Shown here in pieces: positions 44,929-55,186 of a stretch of 64,000 nucleotides of DNA (its first letter is position 1; each line of letters begins with the position of its first letter). The notes beneath the pieces were generated by a model, which saw only the letters and a program-made list of their open reading frames with translations, searched no databases and was not told where the DNA came from. Origin of the DNA: Chloroflexota bacterium (GTDB taxonomy: Bacteria; Vulcanimicrobiota; JAMCWD01); contig JAMCWD010000067.1 of NCBI GenBank assembly GCA_023475345.1, forward strand, positions 62,001 through 126,000, given 5' to 3'. Made by a program: the position numbers and the translations under genes.

Positions 44929-45881
44929 GCCTTGATATTTCAAGAGGTATAGCCGAAAAGGTAAAGGCGGAATTTTCCAAAATTATTGTGGGTCAGGACG
45001 AAATATTGGAAGGGATGCTTGCGGCCCTTTTCGCAGGGGGGCACGTGGTGCTTGAAGGCGTACCGGGAACGGCAAAAACCCTGATGGTAAAAATCCTGGC
45101 TTACCTTCTGGGGGTGAAGTTCAGGAGAATACAATTCACCCCGGATCTCATGCCTTCCGATGTGCTGGGAACGAGTATTTTCGATATGCAGAGCACATCG
45201 TTCCATCTGAAGAAAGGCCCGATATTCACGAATTTCCTCCTTGCCGACGAGATAAACCGGACTCCGCCGAAGACACAGGCCGCATTGCTGGAAGCCATGG
45301 AAGAGAGCCAGGTAAGCCTGGAAGGTGAATCTTATCCTCTGCCGCCGCCATTCATGGTTTTCGCCACACAGAACCCCGTTGAATACGAGGGGACATACCC
45401 GCTCCCGGAAGCCCAGCTTGACAGGTTCATGATGATGCTGAAAGTCGAGTACCCGGACGAAAAGCAGGAAGACGAGATGCTGCTCCGGCATCATAACGGG
45501 CTTCCTGTCCACCACCCTTCGGAGGCGGGGCTTGTTCCCGTAACGGACTCAGGAGAGCTTGAAAAGGCGATATCGTCGTTAAGGGAAGTGAAAGTCGAAG
45601 AGGGACTGCTGAAATACATAAGGTCTCTGATAAGGGCGAGCCGGCTGAACCCGGATATTTTCCTCGGGGGCAGCCCCCGTGCCGGCGTGATGCTTCTGGG
45701 AGCTTCGAAGGCGCTTGCGGCATTGAGGGGGAAAGATTACCTGACGCCTGATGAAGTAAAGTTCATGTCTTATCCCGTACTCCGTCACCGCCTGATATTG
45801 AAGCCCGAAGCCGAAATAGAAGGAGTTACCGCCGACCTGGTAATAGGCCGCATCCTGGCCCAGGTAGAGGTGCCCCGCTGA
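44925..45881 (+). CDS. MoxR family AAA ATPase
   Basis: The 318-residue ATPase has Walker A GVPGTAKTLM, Walker B FLLADEINRTPPK and sensor region FATQNPVEYEGTYPLPEAQLDRF, with the C-terminal lid. MoxR ATPases act as chaperones in the maturation of complexes, often together with DUF58 proteins carrying a von Willebrand-like domain, exactly as here. It overlaps both neighbours (4 bases and 1 base). Confidence 0.95.
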   Translation: MSLDISRGIAEKVKAEFSKIIVGQDEILEGMLAALFAGGHVVLEGVPGTAKTLMVKILAYLLGVKFRRIQFTPDLMPSDVLGTSIFDMQSTSFHLKKGPIFTNFLLADEINRTPPKTQAALLEAMEESQVSLEGESYPLPPPFMVFATQNPVEYEGTYPLPEAQLDRFMMMLKVEYPDEKQEDEMLLRHHNGLPVHHPSEAGLVPVTDSGELEKAISSLREVKVEEGLLKYIRSLIRASRLNPDIFLGGSPRAGVMLLGASKALAALRGKDYLTPDEVKFMSYPVLRHRLILKPEAEIEGVTADLVIGRILAQVEVPR

Positions 45882-47191
45882 TGGTGCCTACCCCTATCCT
45901 GGGAGGCCTGTTTATCGCGGGCGCAGGGCTTCTTGCGCTGGGTGCATGGAAATCCATATTCCTGTGGGCGGCGCTGACTTTTAATATTCTTGTAATCCTG
46001 GCGGCGCTTTACGACTACCGCCGCCTGCCGGGACAGGGAGGCTTCGTCATCAAAAGGACCGGCGATAACCGCCTGTCCCAGGGCGTTCCCAACCCTGTGA
46101 GCATAAGCGCAAGGAGCAGGGCGGGCCTGCCTTCGATAATTAAAATCAAAGACGAACCTCCAGAATATTTCAGGGCAAAAGGCCTTGAAACTGAGGGTAT
46201 GCTTAACCCCGGCGAAGAAAAGATATTTACATATCACGTAACTCCTCTTTCAAGAGGCTCTTTCGAATTCGGCGGCATAAACCTGAGGGCGCTTTCGCCG
46301 ATGGGCCTCGTATGGAAGCAGTATAAATATCCTGGGAAGTGGGAAGTCAAAGTTTATCCCGACCTGTCCGGGATCAAAAAATATGAGCTTGTAAGCAGAA
46401 AGGGCAGCCCGCTCGATACCGGCTTGAAGCTGTCGCGTGTGCCGGGGATAGGCCGCGAATTCGAGCGGCTCCGCGAATACCAGCCCGATGACGAGTACCG
46501 CCAGATTAACTGGAAAGCCACTGCAAGAAGAGGGAAGCCCATAAGCCAGATATACCAGACGGAACGTTACCAGGAAGTGTTCTTAATCATCGACGCCGGA
46601 AGGACTATGACTTCTCCTGTATGCGGCGCGGAACGTTTGGATTACGCCATCAACGGGGCTTTACTGCTGGCGTTCGCAGCCTCGAAGCAGGACGACCGCG
46701 TCGGCCTCCTGACTTTTTCCGACAGCGTCAAAACTTACATCCCTCCCCACAAAGGCAGGCGCCACCTGTTCGGCATAGCCGAGGCGCTTAACGACACGAA
46801 GGCCATGATTACAGATTCAAATTACGGGGAAGCCTTCCGCTTCCTTGCCTGCAAGAAACCGAAAAGGGCGCTGCTCGTCATATTTTCAGACCCCGCCGAC
46901 GCAAGAGAGACAGGCAGGCTCGTTAAATCGCTTTCCCCGTTGTGCCCGCCCCATTTGCCCCTGTTCGTAACTTTCTCCGACCCCGAAATAAGTTCCCTTG
47001 CTCATAAAACCCCCGGTGAAATCAGCGATGTTTACGAGAAGGGGACAGCCCACATGTTTCTCAGGAAACGGGCCGCGATTTTGAACGGGTTGAAGAAAAA
47101 GGGGGGCATAGTGCTTGAGTGTACCCCCGACGACCTGTCGGTTAAGCTGATAAACAGCTACCTACGGATAAAATCCCGCATGCAGTTGTAA
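45881..47191 (+). CDS. DUF58 domain protein
   Basis: Two N-terminal membrane helices (residues about 4-24 and 26-44) are followed by a beta-rich region and the DUF58/vWA-like domain: GREFERLREYQPDDEYRQINWKATARRGKP, LIIDAGRTMTSP and DDRVGLLTFSD. In known cases DUF58 proteins are partners of MoxR. The start codon shares one base with the MoxR stop (TGATG). Confidence 0.93.
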   Translation: MVPTPILGGLFIAGAGLLALGAWKSIFLWAALTFNILVILAALYDYRRLPGQGGFVIKRTGDNRLSQGVPNPVSISARSRAGLPSIIKIKDEPPEYFRAKGLETEGMLNPGEEKIFTYHVTPLSRGSFEFGGINLRALSPMGLVWKQYKYPGKWEVKVYPDLSGIKKYELVSRKGSPLDTGLKLSRVPGIGREFERLREYQPDDEYRQINWKATARRGKPISQIYQTERYQEVFLIIDAGRTMTSPVCGAERLDYAINGALLLAFAASKQDDRVGLLTFSDSVKTYIPPHKGRRHLFGIAEALNDTKAMITDSNYGEAFRFLACKKPKRALLVIFSDPADARETGRLVKSLSPLCPPHLPLFVTFSDPEISSLAHKTPGEISDVYEKGTAHMFLRKRAAILNGLKKKGGIVLECTPDDLSVKLINSYLRIKSRMQL

Positions 47192-47246
47192 GAAAACCTG
47201 TTCTTTGCCCTTTACCGATCAGAAACTTGTCTATAGAATGGCGGTC

Positions 47247-48926
47247 TTATATCCCCCTGTTTTTATATTTTAATTCCTTAAATTTAATCCTGAATTCAGT
47301 CCCGCCTCTACGGTCAAGTTCCAGCTTCCCGTCAATCTGAGCAATTAAATCATATACCAGTTGTAATCCCAGGGTTTCACTGCTTTTCAAGTCAACTTCC
47401 TCAGAGATGCTTGCCCCGTCATCGCGGATGACAAGGATATAGCCGCCGTTATCACGTTTAAGGCTGATTTCGATTGTGCCTTTCCTGCCCCCCGGGAAAG
47501 AATGTTTCAAAGAATTTGTAATCAGCTCGTTAATGATCAACCCGCACGGAATCGCCGTATCAATTCCCAGAAAAATATCCGATATGTCTGTCTTGAAAAT
47601 TATTTTATCGGTATTAATCCCGTGTGAACGGTAAAGATAATTTGCCATTTTTCTGACATAATCGGCGAAATCGATAGAGACCATGTCTTCCGACCCGTAC
47701 AACGATTCGTGGATGAGGGCCATGGACTTGATACAATTCCGGCTCTCGGTGAAAAGTTCCAGTGCGCTGTCATCTTTGATGTACTGTGACTGGAGGTTCA
47801 GGAGGCTGGAAATAATCTGGAGGTTATTTTTCACCCGGTGGTGAATTTCTTTGAGAAGCAGTTCTTTCTCCTTTAAAGACGCTTTGACTGCCTCTTCCGC
47901 CACCTTACGCTCGGTGATGTCCCGAAAATACCATACGCGCCCGTAGTAATTGCCCTCAGCGCCTATCATGGGGGCGGAGTAACGGTCTAAAAATCTCCCA
48001 TCCCTCAGCTTAATCTCATCCCTGCTCTTCTCTTCCTTGTGTTCATAAAGGTAATTGACCTGCTCAATGAAACCTTCGGGATTCGCCAGCTTGTCCGTTA
48101 CCGCCTGTAAAGCAAGCCTGTCCGAACGCGATTCAATGACGCCAGGGGGGATGCCCCAGATTTCAATAAAACGCCGGTTGAACGATATTATTTTTTCATG
48201 TGCGTCAACGACGAGGATCCCGTCTATCGAAGTCTCCTGCTGGGTGGACAGTATGGTATTGCTTAATACCAGATCCTGTTCAGCCCGCTTCCTCTCCTCG
48301 ATTTCTTTCTTCATGGCCTCATTGGCTTTTTGAAGCTCCGCCGTCCGCTCCTGAACTCTTATTTCAAGTTCCGCTCTGGCCTGTTCCAGTTTCCCGTTGG
48401 CCTTTTTAAATTCAAGATTTTTTTGAACGGCGGCCTCATAGGTTGAAAGCAAAAGGTCGATTATCTGTATGCGTTCGGAAGACAAAAAATATCTTTTTTC
48501 CCTGAAATGCAGATCGATCCCCATCTGTGAAGGGGATTCTTTTCTTATCTCCTGGTTTACTAAAATGTACCGGATCCGGGACAGCAGGAATTCGTCGTCA
48601 TAAGGCTTGACTATGAAATTGCTGGCTCCGCTGATCAGACCCTTGATGACATCCTCGGGATCGGATAGCAATGTCAGGAGAATCACCGGGATATTTTTTA
48701 AATGTTCCCGCCGTTTGATCTCCTCGCAGAGTTCATACCCGCTCATCCCGGGTATAACGATATCGGATATGATTATATCGGGAACAAGCTCTTCCAGCAT
48801 CGCCAGAGCCTGCTTGCCGTCATTGGCAGCCGAAACGTTGTAGCCGTTTTGTTCTAAAAGCTCCCGAAGTTTCAGCGTCTGGGTGAGGCTGTCTTCAACT
48901 ATTAAGATGTGTACATTTTTCTCCAT
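47247..48926 (-). CDS. receiver-PAS-histidine kinase hybrid
   Basis: The N-terminal receiver ([20 protein letters not shown], phospho-Asp in [13 protein letters not shown], Lys in IVKPYDDE) is followed by a coiled coil (about 150-220), a PAS domain ([32 protein letters not shown]) and a HisKA_2-type kinase with His in [23 protein letters not shown] and an ATP-binding domain ([16 protein letters not shown]). Kinases of this HisKA_2 type often signal through stress or redox pathways. GAGGGTGA precedes the ATG. It is transcribed convergently with the MoxR operon. Confidence 0.93.
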   Translation of the reverse strand: MEKNVHILIVEDSLTQTLKLRELLEQNGYNVSAANDGKQALAMLEELVPDIIISDIVIPGMSGYELCEEIKRREHLKNIPVILLTLLSDPEDVIKGLISGASNFIVKPYDDEFLLSRIRYILVNQEIRKESPSQMGIDLHFREKRYFLSSERIQIIDLLLSTYEAAVQKNLEFKKANGKLEQARAELEIRVQERTAELQKANEAMKKEIEERKRAEQDLVLSNTILSTQQETSIDGILVVDAHEKIISFNRRFIEIWGIPPGVIESRSDRLALQAVTDKLANPEGFIEQVNYLYEHKEEKSRDEIKLRDGRFLDRYSAPMIGAEGNYYGRVWYFRDITERKVAEEAVKASLKEKELLLKEIHHRVKNNLQIISSLLNLQSQYIKDDSALELFTESRNCIKSMALIHESLYGSEDMVSIDFADYVRKMANYLYRSHGINTDKIIFKTDISDIFLGIDTAIPCGLIINELITNSLKHSFPGGRKGTIEISLKRDNGGYILVIRDDGASISEEVDLKSSETLGLQLVYDLIAQIDGKLELDRRGGTEFRIKFKELKYKNRGI

Positions 48927-49549
48927 AATTCACCCTCTATAAAACTTATTGCCCGGAACCTCCATCCATATTCACCAGGCTACTGAGCGCTTTGCCGATA
49001 TCCCCCTCTTTCCCCATACGTTCCCACTTTGAATATTTTTAAACCGAACTTGCCGCTTTTACAGTTAAAATTCATCCGGTTTCAATATTCTGGAGATATG
49101 AGCAAATACTATGAGCCCCCATCATGAAACAAAAAACTGATACTGCTTGTTTCATGCCCCCCCATAATATCACTACCTTTTATTATATATGATATAGCAC
49201 AAAGCTACAATATAGAAAAGCAGTAGTGTCCAATAAAAAAATCATATAGGAGCAGATGCCCGATGTCGCGCCTGAGTTTGTAAAGTGTCGAAATTCCAGG
49301 GACATCGAATCAATAAGGCAGATTTTCATGAGACACCTGATGAGTGAAAAATACGATTGTTTTTCTTCTGGATTCCCGCGGGAATCCAGTGCAAGAAATG
49401 TGAGCTTCAGATATATAAATAAGCGCAATAAATCAGGCCCGGCCCGGAGCGTGAAAAAGTTACTTTTTAATGGACAGGGAAAAGGCCCCCTGTGGGTGAC
49501 AAAATTCCTGTCCATTAACAGCCCTTTATAAAATTTTCAGGCGGCTATT
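48927..49549. other. intergenic region of about 620 bases with inverted repeats
   Basis: No convincing gene is seen. It holds a 10-base inverted repeat CATGAAACAA/TTGTTTCATG (49123-49157), a perfect 22-base palindrome centred on CGCG (49368-49389, arms CTGGATTCCCG), and 11-base arms TAATGGACAGG/CCTGTCCATTA (49468-49517). The first may be part of the kinase regulation; the others look like dispersed repeat DNA. Confidence 0.6.
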
Positions 49550-50365
49550 TCAACTTGCAGGCGGCTTTATCGCCGATGCGCCTTTTGTAAAGGCTTTGAA
49601 AGTATCGAAAAACGGTGACAGAGTATCGATCGGAACAGGGAAAACTATCGTCGAGCTGTTCTCCATCGCTATGTCGGTAAGAGTCTGGAGATAGCGCAGC
49701 TGGAGCGCCGCAGGATTTTTGGATATGACATCGGCGGCATTGGCAAGAGTCTGGGCCGCCTGGAATTCTCCCTCGGCATGAATGACCTTGGCTCTTTTCT
49801 CACGCTCGGCCTCGGCCTGCTTGGCCATCGCCCTCTGCATTGTAGCGGGCAGTTCTACATCCTTGACTTCAACCGCCGTTACCTTGACGCCCCACGGCTC
49901 GGTCTGCTGATCGATTATCTTCTGGAGTTCATCGTTTATCTTATCGCGGTTGGCAAGAAGCTCGTCAAGCTCGGACTGGCCCAGGATGCTCCGGAGCGTC
50001 GTCTGGGCTATCTGAGAAGTAGCCCTGAGGTAATCGTAAACTTTTATCATGGAATCTTCAGGCAGTACCACGCGGAAATAAATTACGGCGTTCACCTTAA
50101 TCGTAACATTGTCTCTCGTTATGACTTCCTGGGCCGGGACTTCGATTGTTACAACGCGGAGGTCGGCTTTCATCATCTTCTCGATAAACGGGAATAAGAA
50201 TACCAGGCCGGGCCCTCTCGTCCTGTCGAATTTCCCGAACCTGAAAATAACACCCCGCTCCCATTCGGTAACCACCTTGATAGTCGCAGGTACAATAATG
50301 ATAAGCAAAATTATCAGCATTATACCGCCGGTTCCTAAAGCTTGAACTATAGACTGCATATTCAT
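49550..50365 (-). CDS. slipin/stomatin-type SPFH membrane protein
   Basis: The 271-residue protein has one N-terminal membrane helix ([21 protein letters not shown]) and the SPFH/Band 7 domain: [70 protein letters not shown] and [16 protein letters not shown]. Slipins assemble oligomers on membranes and are partners of NfeD proteins, encoded just upstream. The operon order (NfeD long, NfeD short, slipin) agrees with this. GAGGAGG lies 9 bases before the ATG. Confidence 0.94.
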   Translation of the reverse strand: MNMQSIVQALGTGGIMLIILLIIIVPATIKVVTEWERGVIFRFGKFDRTRGPGLVFLFPFIEKMMKADLRVVTIEVPAQEVITRDNVTIKVNAVIYFRVVLPEDSMIKVYDYLRATSQIAQTTLRSILGQSELDELLANRDKINDELQKIIDQQTEPWGVKVTAVEVKDVELPATMQRAMAKQAEAEREKRAKVIHAEGEFQAAQTLANAADVISKNPAALQLRYLQTLTDIAMENSSTIVFPVPIDTLSPFFDTFKAFTKGASAIKPPAS

Positions 50366-50366
50366 A

Positions 50367-50660
50367 TTAGTATTCCTCCTCTTCGGTTTTCTCTACAATC
50401 AAAGTGAGACCTTTAAAAGCCTTCACCTTAGCTCTTTCGCCTTTTTCGATCCTTGTTTTCTTGCTGAACGCTTTCCATATCTCGCCGTTAATGAACACTT
50501 CACCCCAGGGGTCGATAGTCTTGCGGACTTCGCCCACTTTGCCAATCATCTCTTCGCGGCCTGCCTGGATGGGTTCTTTCCTTGGAGCAAGCGCCAGGAT
50601 AATCCCGCCGATTACTATAACAAGGACAATGATCACTATTAATACAACAAGTCCGGTCAC
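50367..50660 (-). CDS. short NfeD-type protein (membrane helix plus OB fold)
   Basis: A 97-residue protein with one membrane helix ([21 protein letters not shown]) followed by the NfeD OB-fold: [28 protein letters not shown] and [13 protein letters not shown]. The GTG start shares a base with the upstream stop. It resembles the last domain of the larger NfeD protein encoded before it, so it may be a duplicated C-terminal module that pairs with the slipin. Confidence 0.9.
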   Translation of the reverse strand: MTGLVVLIVIIVLVIVIGGIILALAPRKEPIQAGREEMIGKVGEVRKTIDPWGEVFINGEIWKAFSKKTRIEKGERAKVKAFKGLTLIVEKTEEEEY

Positions 50661-52111
50661 TAAAATCTGTCCTCCCTGGTTTTTTCAACAACAAGTCTCA
50701 GCCCTGAGACCTTCACCACTTTAACCGTATCTCCTTTTTCTATCTTGCCCGAATGACTTGCGGCTTTCCATATTTCACCCTCGACGAACACATCCCCTAC
50801 CGGATCGAGCTCCGTCCTGGCCTCGCCCAGTTCGCCCAGCATCCCCTGTATGCCGGATACTGCCCGCTTTTTGAAACTGGAAACAACCAGGCCCATTATT
50901 ATGAAGAAGAATGCGGCGGAAAATAAAGCCACGAAGAAAACCATGGACTTGGAGATCCGCATGTAAGTGGGCCCCGAAGGTATAAGCATCAAGCCGCCAA
51001 GCACAAGGGCTATAACGCCGCCGACAGTCAGGATCCCGTGGCTGGTAACGAATACATCCGCTATAAACAGGCCGAACGCCAGCACTATAAGGCCGAGAGC
51101 CGCGTAATTGATAGGCAGCGTACCCAGCGAATACAACCCCAGAAGCAGGCATATTGCGCCGACCACTCCGGGCAAAACGGAGCCGGGGGAAGCAAACTCG
51201 TAAATAAGTCCGTAAAAACCGAGTATCATGAGCAAAAAAGCTATGTTGGGGTTTGTTATTGTAAACAGGAACTTTTCGGAAAAAGTCATGTCAACGTTTT
51301 CAGGCGCGCCTGCAGGCTCCAGTACCACCGTCCTGTCCGGCAGATCGACTGTTTTTCCGGTGAGGTATTTCAAGAGGGCCTTATCGTCCTTTGCAATATA
51401 GTCGATGACTTTGATCTTGAGCGCTTCCGTCGCGCTGATGCTCTCGGATTTTCTGACGGCCTTAACGGCCCATTCAAGGTTTCTTCCTCTTTTTTCGGCA
51501 AGGGACTTGATATAAGCGACCGCATCATTTGTAATTTTTTCTTCCATCGTGGAAGTGGCTTTTTCTTTTTCCTTTTCCTTCCCTTTCTCATCTTCCCCGC
51601 CGGTGCCGGGCATGGAAGGAGCCATCATGACGGGATGTGCCGCGCCCATATTGGTCCCGTTCGCCATGACTATGAAATGACAGGCATAAGCTATGTAAAC
51701 GCCAGCCGAAGCAGCGCGCGCGCCTTCCGGCGCTACATACGTAACTACGGGTATATCGCTTCGCATGATCTCCTGGATGATATCCCGCATGGAAGTATCC
51801 AGACCGCCCGGTGTATCCATTTTCAAAATGCACACGGCCTGTCTTTTTTCTGCCTCTCTCAGTCCCCGTACCACATACGAGGTCATCGTCGGGTTTATCA
51901 CGCCTTTAATGGTAACTATGACGACATTTTTAACGGTTTCAATTTTCGAAGTCCCGGAACCGGCTTTCTCTTGATCAACGGTTGTAACAGGGACTGTTTT
52001 GCTTTTGATTATTTGATCGCCGCCTGTGTTTTCTTTCTCCGCTCCCGCAGCAAGTCCCAATGCCAAAAATATGAGTATCAAAAAAATCCCCGGGATTTTT
52101 CTCACTTTCAT
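50660..52111 (-). CDS. NfeD protein with ClpP-like protease domain
   Basis: The signal peptide (IPGIFLILIFLALGLAAG) is followed by a ClpP-like serine protease domain (DTPGGLDTSMRDIIQEIM, ARAASAGVYIAYACH with the catalytic Ser, NMGAAHPV), four to five membrane helices (about 290-420) and the NfeD OB fold (LGELGEARTELDPVGDVFVEGEIWKAAS). Long NfeD proteins cleave stomatin-type partners in archaea. Start ATG at 52111 is close to GGAGG; a GTG at 52105 has better spacing and may be the true start. Confidence 0.93.
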   Translation of the reverse strand: MKVRKIPGIFLILIFLALGLAAGAEKENTGGDQIIKSKTVPVTTVDQEKAGSGTSKIETVKNVVIVTIKGVINPTMTSYVVRGLREAEKRQAVCILKMDTPGGLDTSMRDIIQEIMRSDIPVVTYVAPEGARAASAGVYIAYACHFIVMANGTNMGAAHPVMMAPSMPGTGGEDEKGKEKEKEKATSTMEEKITNDAVAYIKSLAEKRGRNLEWAVKAVRKSESISATEALKIKVIDYIAKDDKALLKYLTGKTVDLPDRTVVLEPAGAPENVDMTFSEKFLFTITNPNIAFLLMILGFYGLIYEFASPGSVLPGVVGAICLLLGLYSLGTLPINYAALGLIVLAFGLFIADVFVTSHGILTVGGVIALVLGGLMLIPSGPTYMRISKSMVFFVALFSAAFFFIIMGLVVSSFKKRAVSGIQGMLGELGEARTELDPVGDVFVEGEIWKAASHSGKIEKGDTVKVVKVSGLRLVVEKTREDRF

Positions 52112-52261
52112 TACCTCCTCGGTCAAACCCCTTTAAATATATACCCGTTATGTTTAAAAATTAACGCTGCCTTTACAACCCCCCGCGCAGCCTGTGAAAG
52201 CACAGCACTCATGCCGTATTCGTTCGATCTCTTAAAGCAGAATATTGAAAATGCCGGCCTA

Positions 52262-53161
52262 TTATTTCAGGGCTCCTTTTAAGTCTCCTATTACACTTAT
52301 CAATTCCGTATAAGCATAATTAAGCTTCATCTTGGAATAATCGGCAATTTCCATGGCGGCCATGCTGATCGTTTTAGCCTTATACCGCAGAGAATTCTTG
52401 TCCTTTTCATTTCCCCCATTCGGGAAATTATAGCGGATGGTATTGTTGGCCACCGCGCTCAATTCCTGGGTTTCGGATATCAAAGATTCGAGAAGATTTT
52501 TCTGGACCCTGGCGCCCTGTTTTTCTTGAACCGCCTGCTCGCATAACATGGCCGATCTATCAACCCTGGCAATTATGGGCTTTACCTCGTCGAAAGGCGA
52601 CCCGTCCAGGCCGTACAGTGATTCTTCCATCGATTTCAACATGGCATGAAACTTCTGGCTATATTTATTCAGCCTTTCCACTGTTTTATCGTACCGCCAC
52701 ATCAATTTTTTGCGCGCATCCAAATAATCCCTGAACCAGTAACGCAAATCACGGTTGGCTTTCGTAAGGTTCCTTAAAGTGCCCTTCCCGGCGGACGACA
52801 ACGATTTATCGCTTTTCAAAGGGTTTTCTTCGGAAAGCTTATCCATGTTTTTGAACGCCTGGAAAAGATCGTCCATCTCTTTCTGTGATTCCCGGCCGCC
52901 CTTGATATCTATGAGGCTGGAATTCCCCATCGTTATAAAATTATCATAAGAATCCAGCAGGGGTTTTATGTTGGGATATTGTGTCTTCAGCCTTTCAAGC
53001 GGAGCCTTCAACGCGCTCACGCCGTCGAAATTCTTCCCGAAGCTGTCCCTTATATCCTCCAGATTGAATTCCCGCGCACTGACGATGCCTGAACATAATA
53101 TGATAAATACGAAAAGGCTGAGCCATATTTTCATTGTATCAAAATGCTTTGCTTTAATCAT
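52262..53161 (-). CDS. secreted helical protein, unknown
   Basis: The ATG follows AAGGAGGT by five bases. A signal peptide (MKIWLSLFVFIILCSGIVSA) is followed by about 270 residues of charged helices (LKAPLERLKTQYPNIKPLLDSYDNF, RYDKTVERLNKYSQKFHAML), likely coiled coil or helical bundle. No family is recognised. It is transcribed away from the radical SAM gene and upstream of the NfeD gene, perhaps as part of that transcript. Confidence 0.68.
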   Translation of the reverse strand: MIKAKHFDTMKIWLSLFVFIILCSGIVSAREFNLEDIRDSFGKNFDGVSALKAPLERLKTQYPNIKPLLDSYDNFITMGNSSLIDIKGGRESQKEMDDLFQAFKNMDKLSEENPLKSDKSLSSAGKGTLRNLTKANRDLRYWFRDYLDARKKLMWRYDKTVERLNKYSQKFHAMLKSMEESLYGLDGSPFDEVKPIIARVDRSAMLCEQAVQEKQGARVQKNLLESLISETQELSAVANNTIRYNFPNGGNEKDKNSLRYKAKTISMAAMEIADYSKMKLNYAYTELISVIGDLKGALK

Positions 53162-53255
53162 TTCAGACCTCCTTAATATCCCGTTAATTCATGGATGGCC
53201 GTTAAAATCCTTCCGGGAGGAGTCAAAACCGGGGAAGAGAATAAAAGCATGAACC

Positions 53256-54986
53256 ATGAAAGTATGCCTTGTCAATACAAACGTTAACCTGCTGACCCCC
53301 GATTTTTTAAGATTCGAAATCCAGCCCGGGCTGGTTTCAATCGGCGCCGTGCTTGAGAAAAACGGCTTCACCGTCGAAATAGTCGATCTCAAATTGCTGA
53401 TCCTTGAAAATAATTGGAAAGCCGACGGCCACATTTTCAAAAAAGCCGCCAGCTTCATCGCAGGCAAAGACCCGGACCTCGTCGGCATAAATACCCGCTG
53501 TGACAGTTTCCCCACCGCGATAAATATCGCAAAGGCTCTGAAGGACATAAGCCCCAAAACCCCCGTCGCACTGGGCGGGATACAGGCTACATTTGTTGGG
53601 AAAGAAACGATGGAGGCTTTCCCGTTTGTCGATTTCATACTGCGGGGAGAGGCCGAATACTCGTTCGCCGAACTTGCCGGGCGGATACAAAAAAAAGGAA
53701 GCCTCCGAAATATTAAAGGCCTCACTTACCGCAAAGACGGCGATATAATCGAAAACCCGGCTCCCGCTCTTTTCCCCGGCCTCGACAACCTCCCCGAACC
53801 CGCATACCACCTTTATAAATCACAGCTTGCTTCCCCGGAATTAAATGCGCGCCGGGAGATATATATCGACGCCGGGCGGGGATGCCCCTATCACTGTAAA
53901 TTCTGCGTGTGCCATAAAATGTATAACGGTAAATACCGACTGAAAAGCCCGGGCAAAGTCGTGAGCGAAATAAAAAATCTGAAAAACACCTATGGCATAA
54001 ACGGCTTCAATATCGGGGCCGACCATTTCCTCGTCGATAAAAAATATGTAAAGCGCTTTTGCGAACTCCTGATACGGGAGAATCTGGGGATTACATGGTG
54101 TTGTAGTGCCAGGCCGGAAAATATTGATGAGGAAATTCTCCGGCTTATGAAAAAAAGCGGCCTCTTCAGCGTTTTCCTGGGGATCGAAACCGGGTCTGAA
54201 ACCGTTCAGGAAAATATCGGGAAGAGGCTCAGGCTTGAAAATATAATGCCTCTCATGGAGCTTCTCGATTCGCTGGAAATATTTACCGTCGCTGCTTTCA
54301 TCGCCGGGTTCCCTGAAGAAACCGAAAAAGATATAAACGACACCCTGATGCTTGCCGTCGATTGTAGCAAGTTCCAAAACGTTTACTGCGAAATACGGGA
54401 GCTTGCCGCGATGGCCGGGAGCGCCGTCTATGACAGGGTCAAAGACAGTCTCCGCCGGGCCGGTTTTTTCAACGACATCGCCGACGGCCCGCTGTCCGGG
54501 ATACCGGCAAACATGGCGCTTGTAAAAAAATATCCCCGGCTCTTCAGCGTCTTTTACAGCGTGCCACTGAAAAGCATGACGCCTCGCTTACTGCATGAAA
54601 CCGTCCGTTTTTATAACAACGCGCTCCATCACTTCCCCCTGTCTATAAAAACCGCCCTGGAAGAATTGAAGATCCGGCCCGTGAAGCTGTTCAAACTGTT
54701 CAGGATTTGGGCAAGAAAAGAAGGCTTATCAGGAGGCGGAAATTTTTTACCTTCTCATGCCGATATAATAAACAGCTTCCCCGGATTCCTGAAAGATGAG
54801 TATAAGAAAAACGGCATCCCGGCGGCGTTCATAAACCTTATATTGAAAACAGAAACAGCCGGGGCAAAAAGCAGGCTTGAAGCGGCCGCCAGCGTGATAA
54901 CCGGGCTTGGAGAAGAAAATACAGGCCGCATCATGGAGCGCGTGCTGAAAACTAAAAGCGGCCGTGTAAAGCAGGACAGGGAATGA
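53256..54986 (+). CDS. cobalamin-binding radical SAM protein
   Basis: Residues 1-150 form a B12-binding Rossmann domain (VCLVNTNVNLLTPDF, PDLVGINTRCDSFPTAINIAKAL, VALGGIQATF); residues about 200-410 the radical SAM core with the motif CPYHCKFC (GRGCPYHCKFCVCHK) and a GIETGSETVQENIGK element. A C-terminal helical extension of about 170 residues follows. Such class B enzymes methylate or rearrange unactivated carbons or handle peptides, but the substrate here is unknown. The following gene encodes a small glycine-rich protein that need not be its substrate. Confidence 0.88.
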   Translation: MKVCLVNTNVNLLTPDFLRFEIQPGLVSIGAVLEKNGFTVEIVDLKLLILENNWKADGHIFKKAASFIAGKDPDLVGINTRCDSFPTAINIAKALKDISPKTPVALGGIQATFVGKETMEAFPFVDFILRGEAEYSFAELAGRIQKKGSLRNIKGLTYRKDGDIIENPAPALFPGLDNLPEPAYHLYKSQLASPELNARREIYIDAGRGCPYHCKFCVCHKMYNGKYRLKSPGKVVSEIKNLKNTYGINGFNIGADHFLVDKKYVKRFCELLIRENLGITWCCSARPENIDEEILRLMKKSGLFSVFLGIETGSETVQENIGKRLRLENIMPLMELLDSLEIFTVAAFIAGFPEETEKDINDTLMLAVDCSKFQNVYCEIRELAAMAGSAVYDRVKDSLRRAGFFNDIADGPLSGIPANMALVKKYPRLFSVFYSVPLKSMTPRLLHETVRFYNNALHHFPLSIKTALEELKIRPVKLFKLFRIWARKEGLSGGGNFLPSHADIINSFPGFLKDEYKKNGIPAAFINLILKTETAGAKSRLEAAASVITGLGEENTGRIMERVLKTKSGRVKQDRE

Positions 54987-55186
54987 ATTCCACATCCCCG
55001 GCATTCATCCGCCCCGGAGGTAAATTGAATTTATAGGCTCATGATCCTGTCTCCGTTGCACTCTTCTCTATCGGTGAAAAGGCCCTTTGGAAAAGTTAAC
55101 ATAATGGCAACATAAGCCGGTTGACCCATCGCTCCGGGCTGGTTAAAATAAGAGATGTAAGGGAGTATTTGAAGGAGGATTTGAAT

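Noticed and set aside
49183..49531. Two opposed open frames of about 100 codons in the gene-free stretch
   Set aside because: Neither has a ribosome site or sensible composition, and they lie over inverted repeats.
51038..52282. 414-codon plus-strand frame
   Set aside because: Antisense to the NfeD protease gene; composition is that of a shadow frame.
53189..53725. 178-codon minus-strand frame at the start of the radical SAM gene
   Set aside because: It is antisense to the B12-binding domain, whose motifs are clear on the plus strand.
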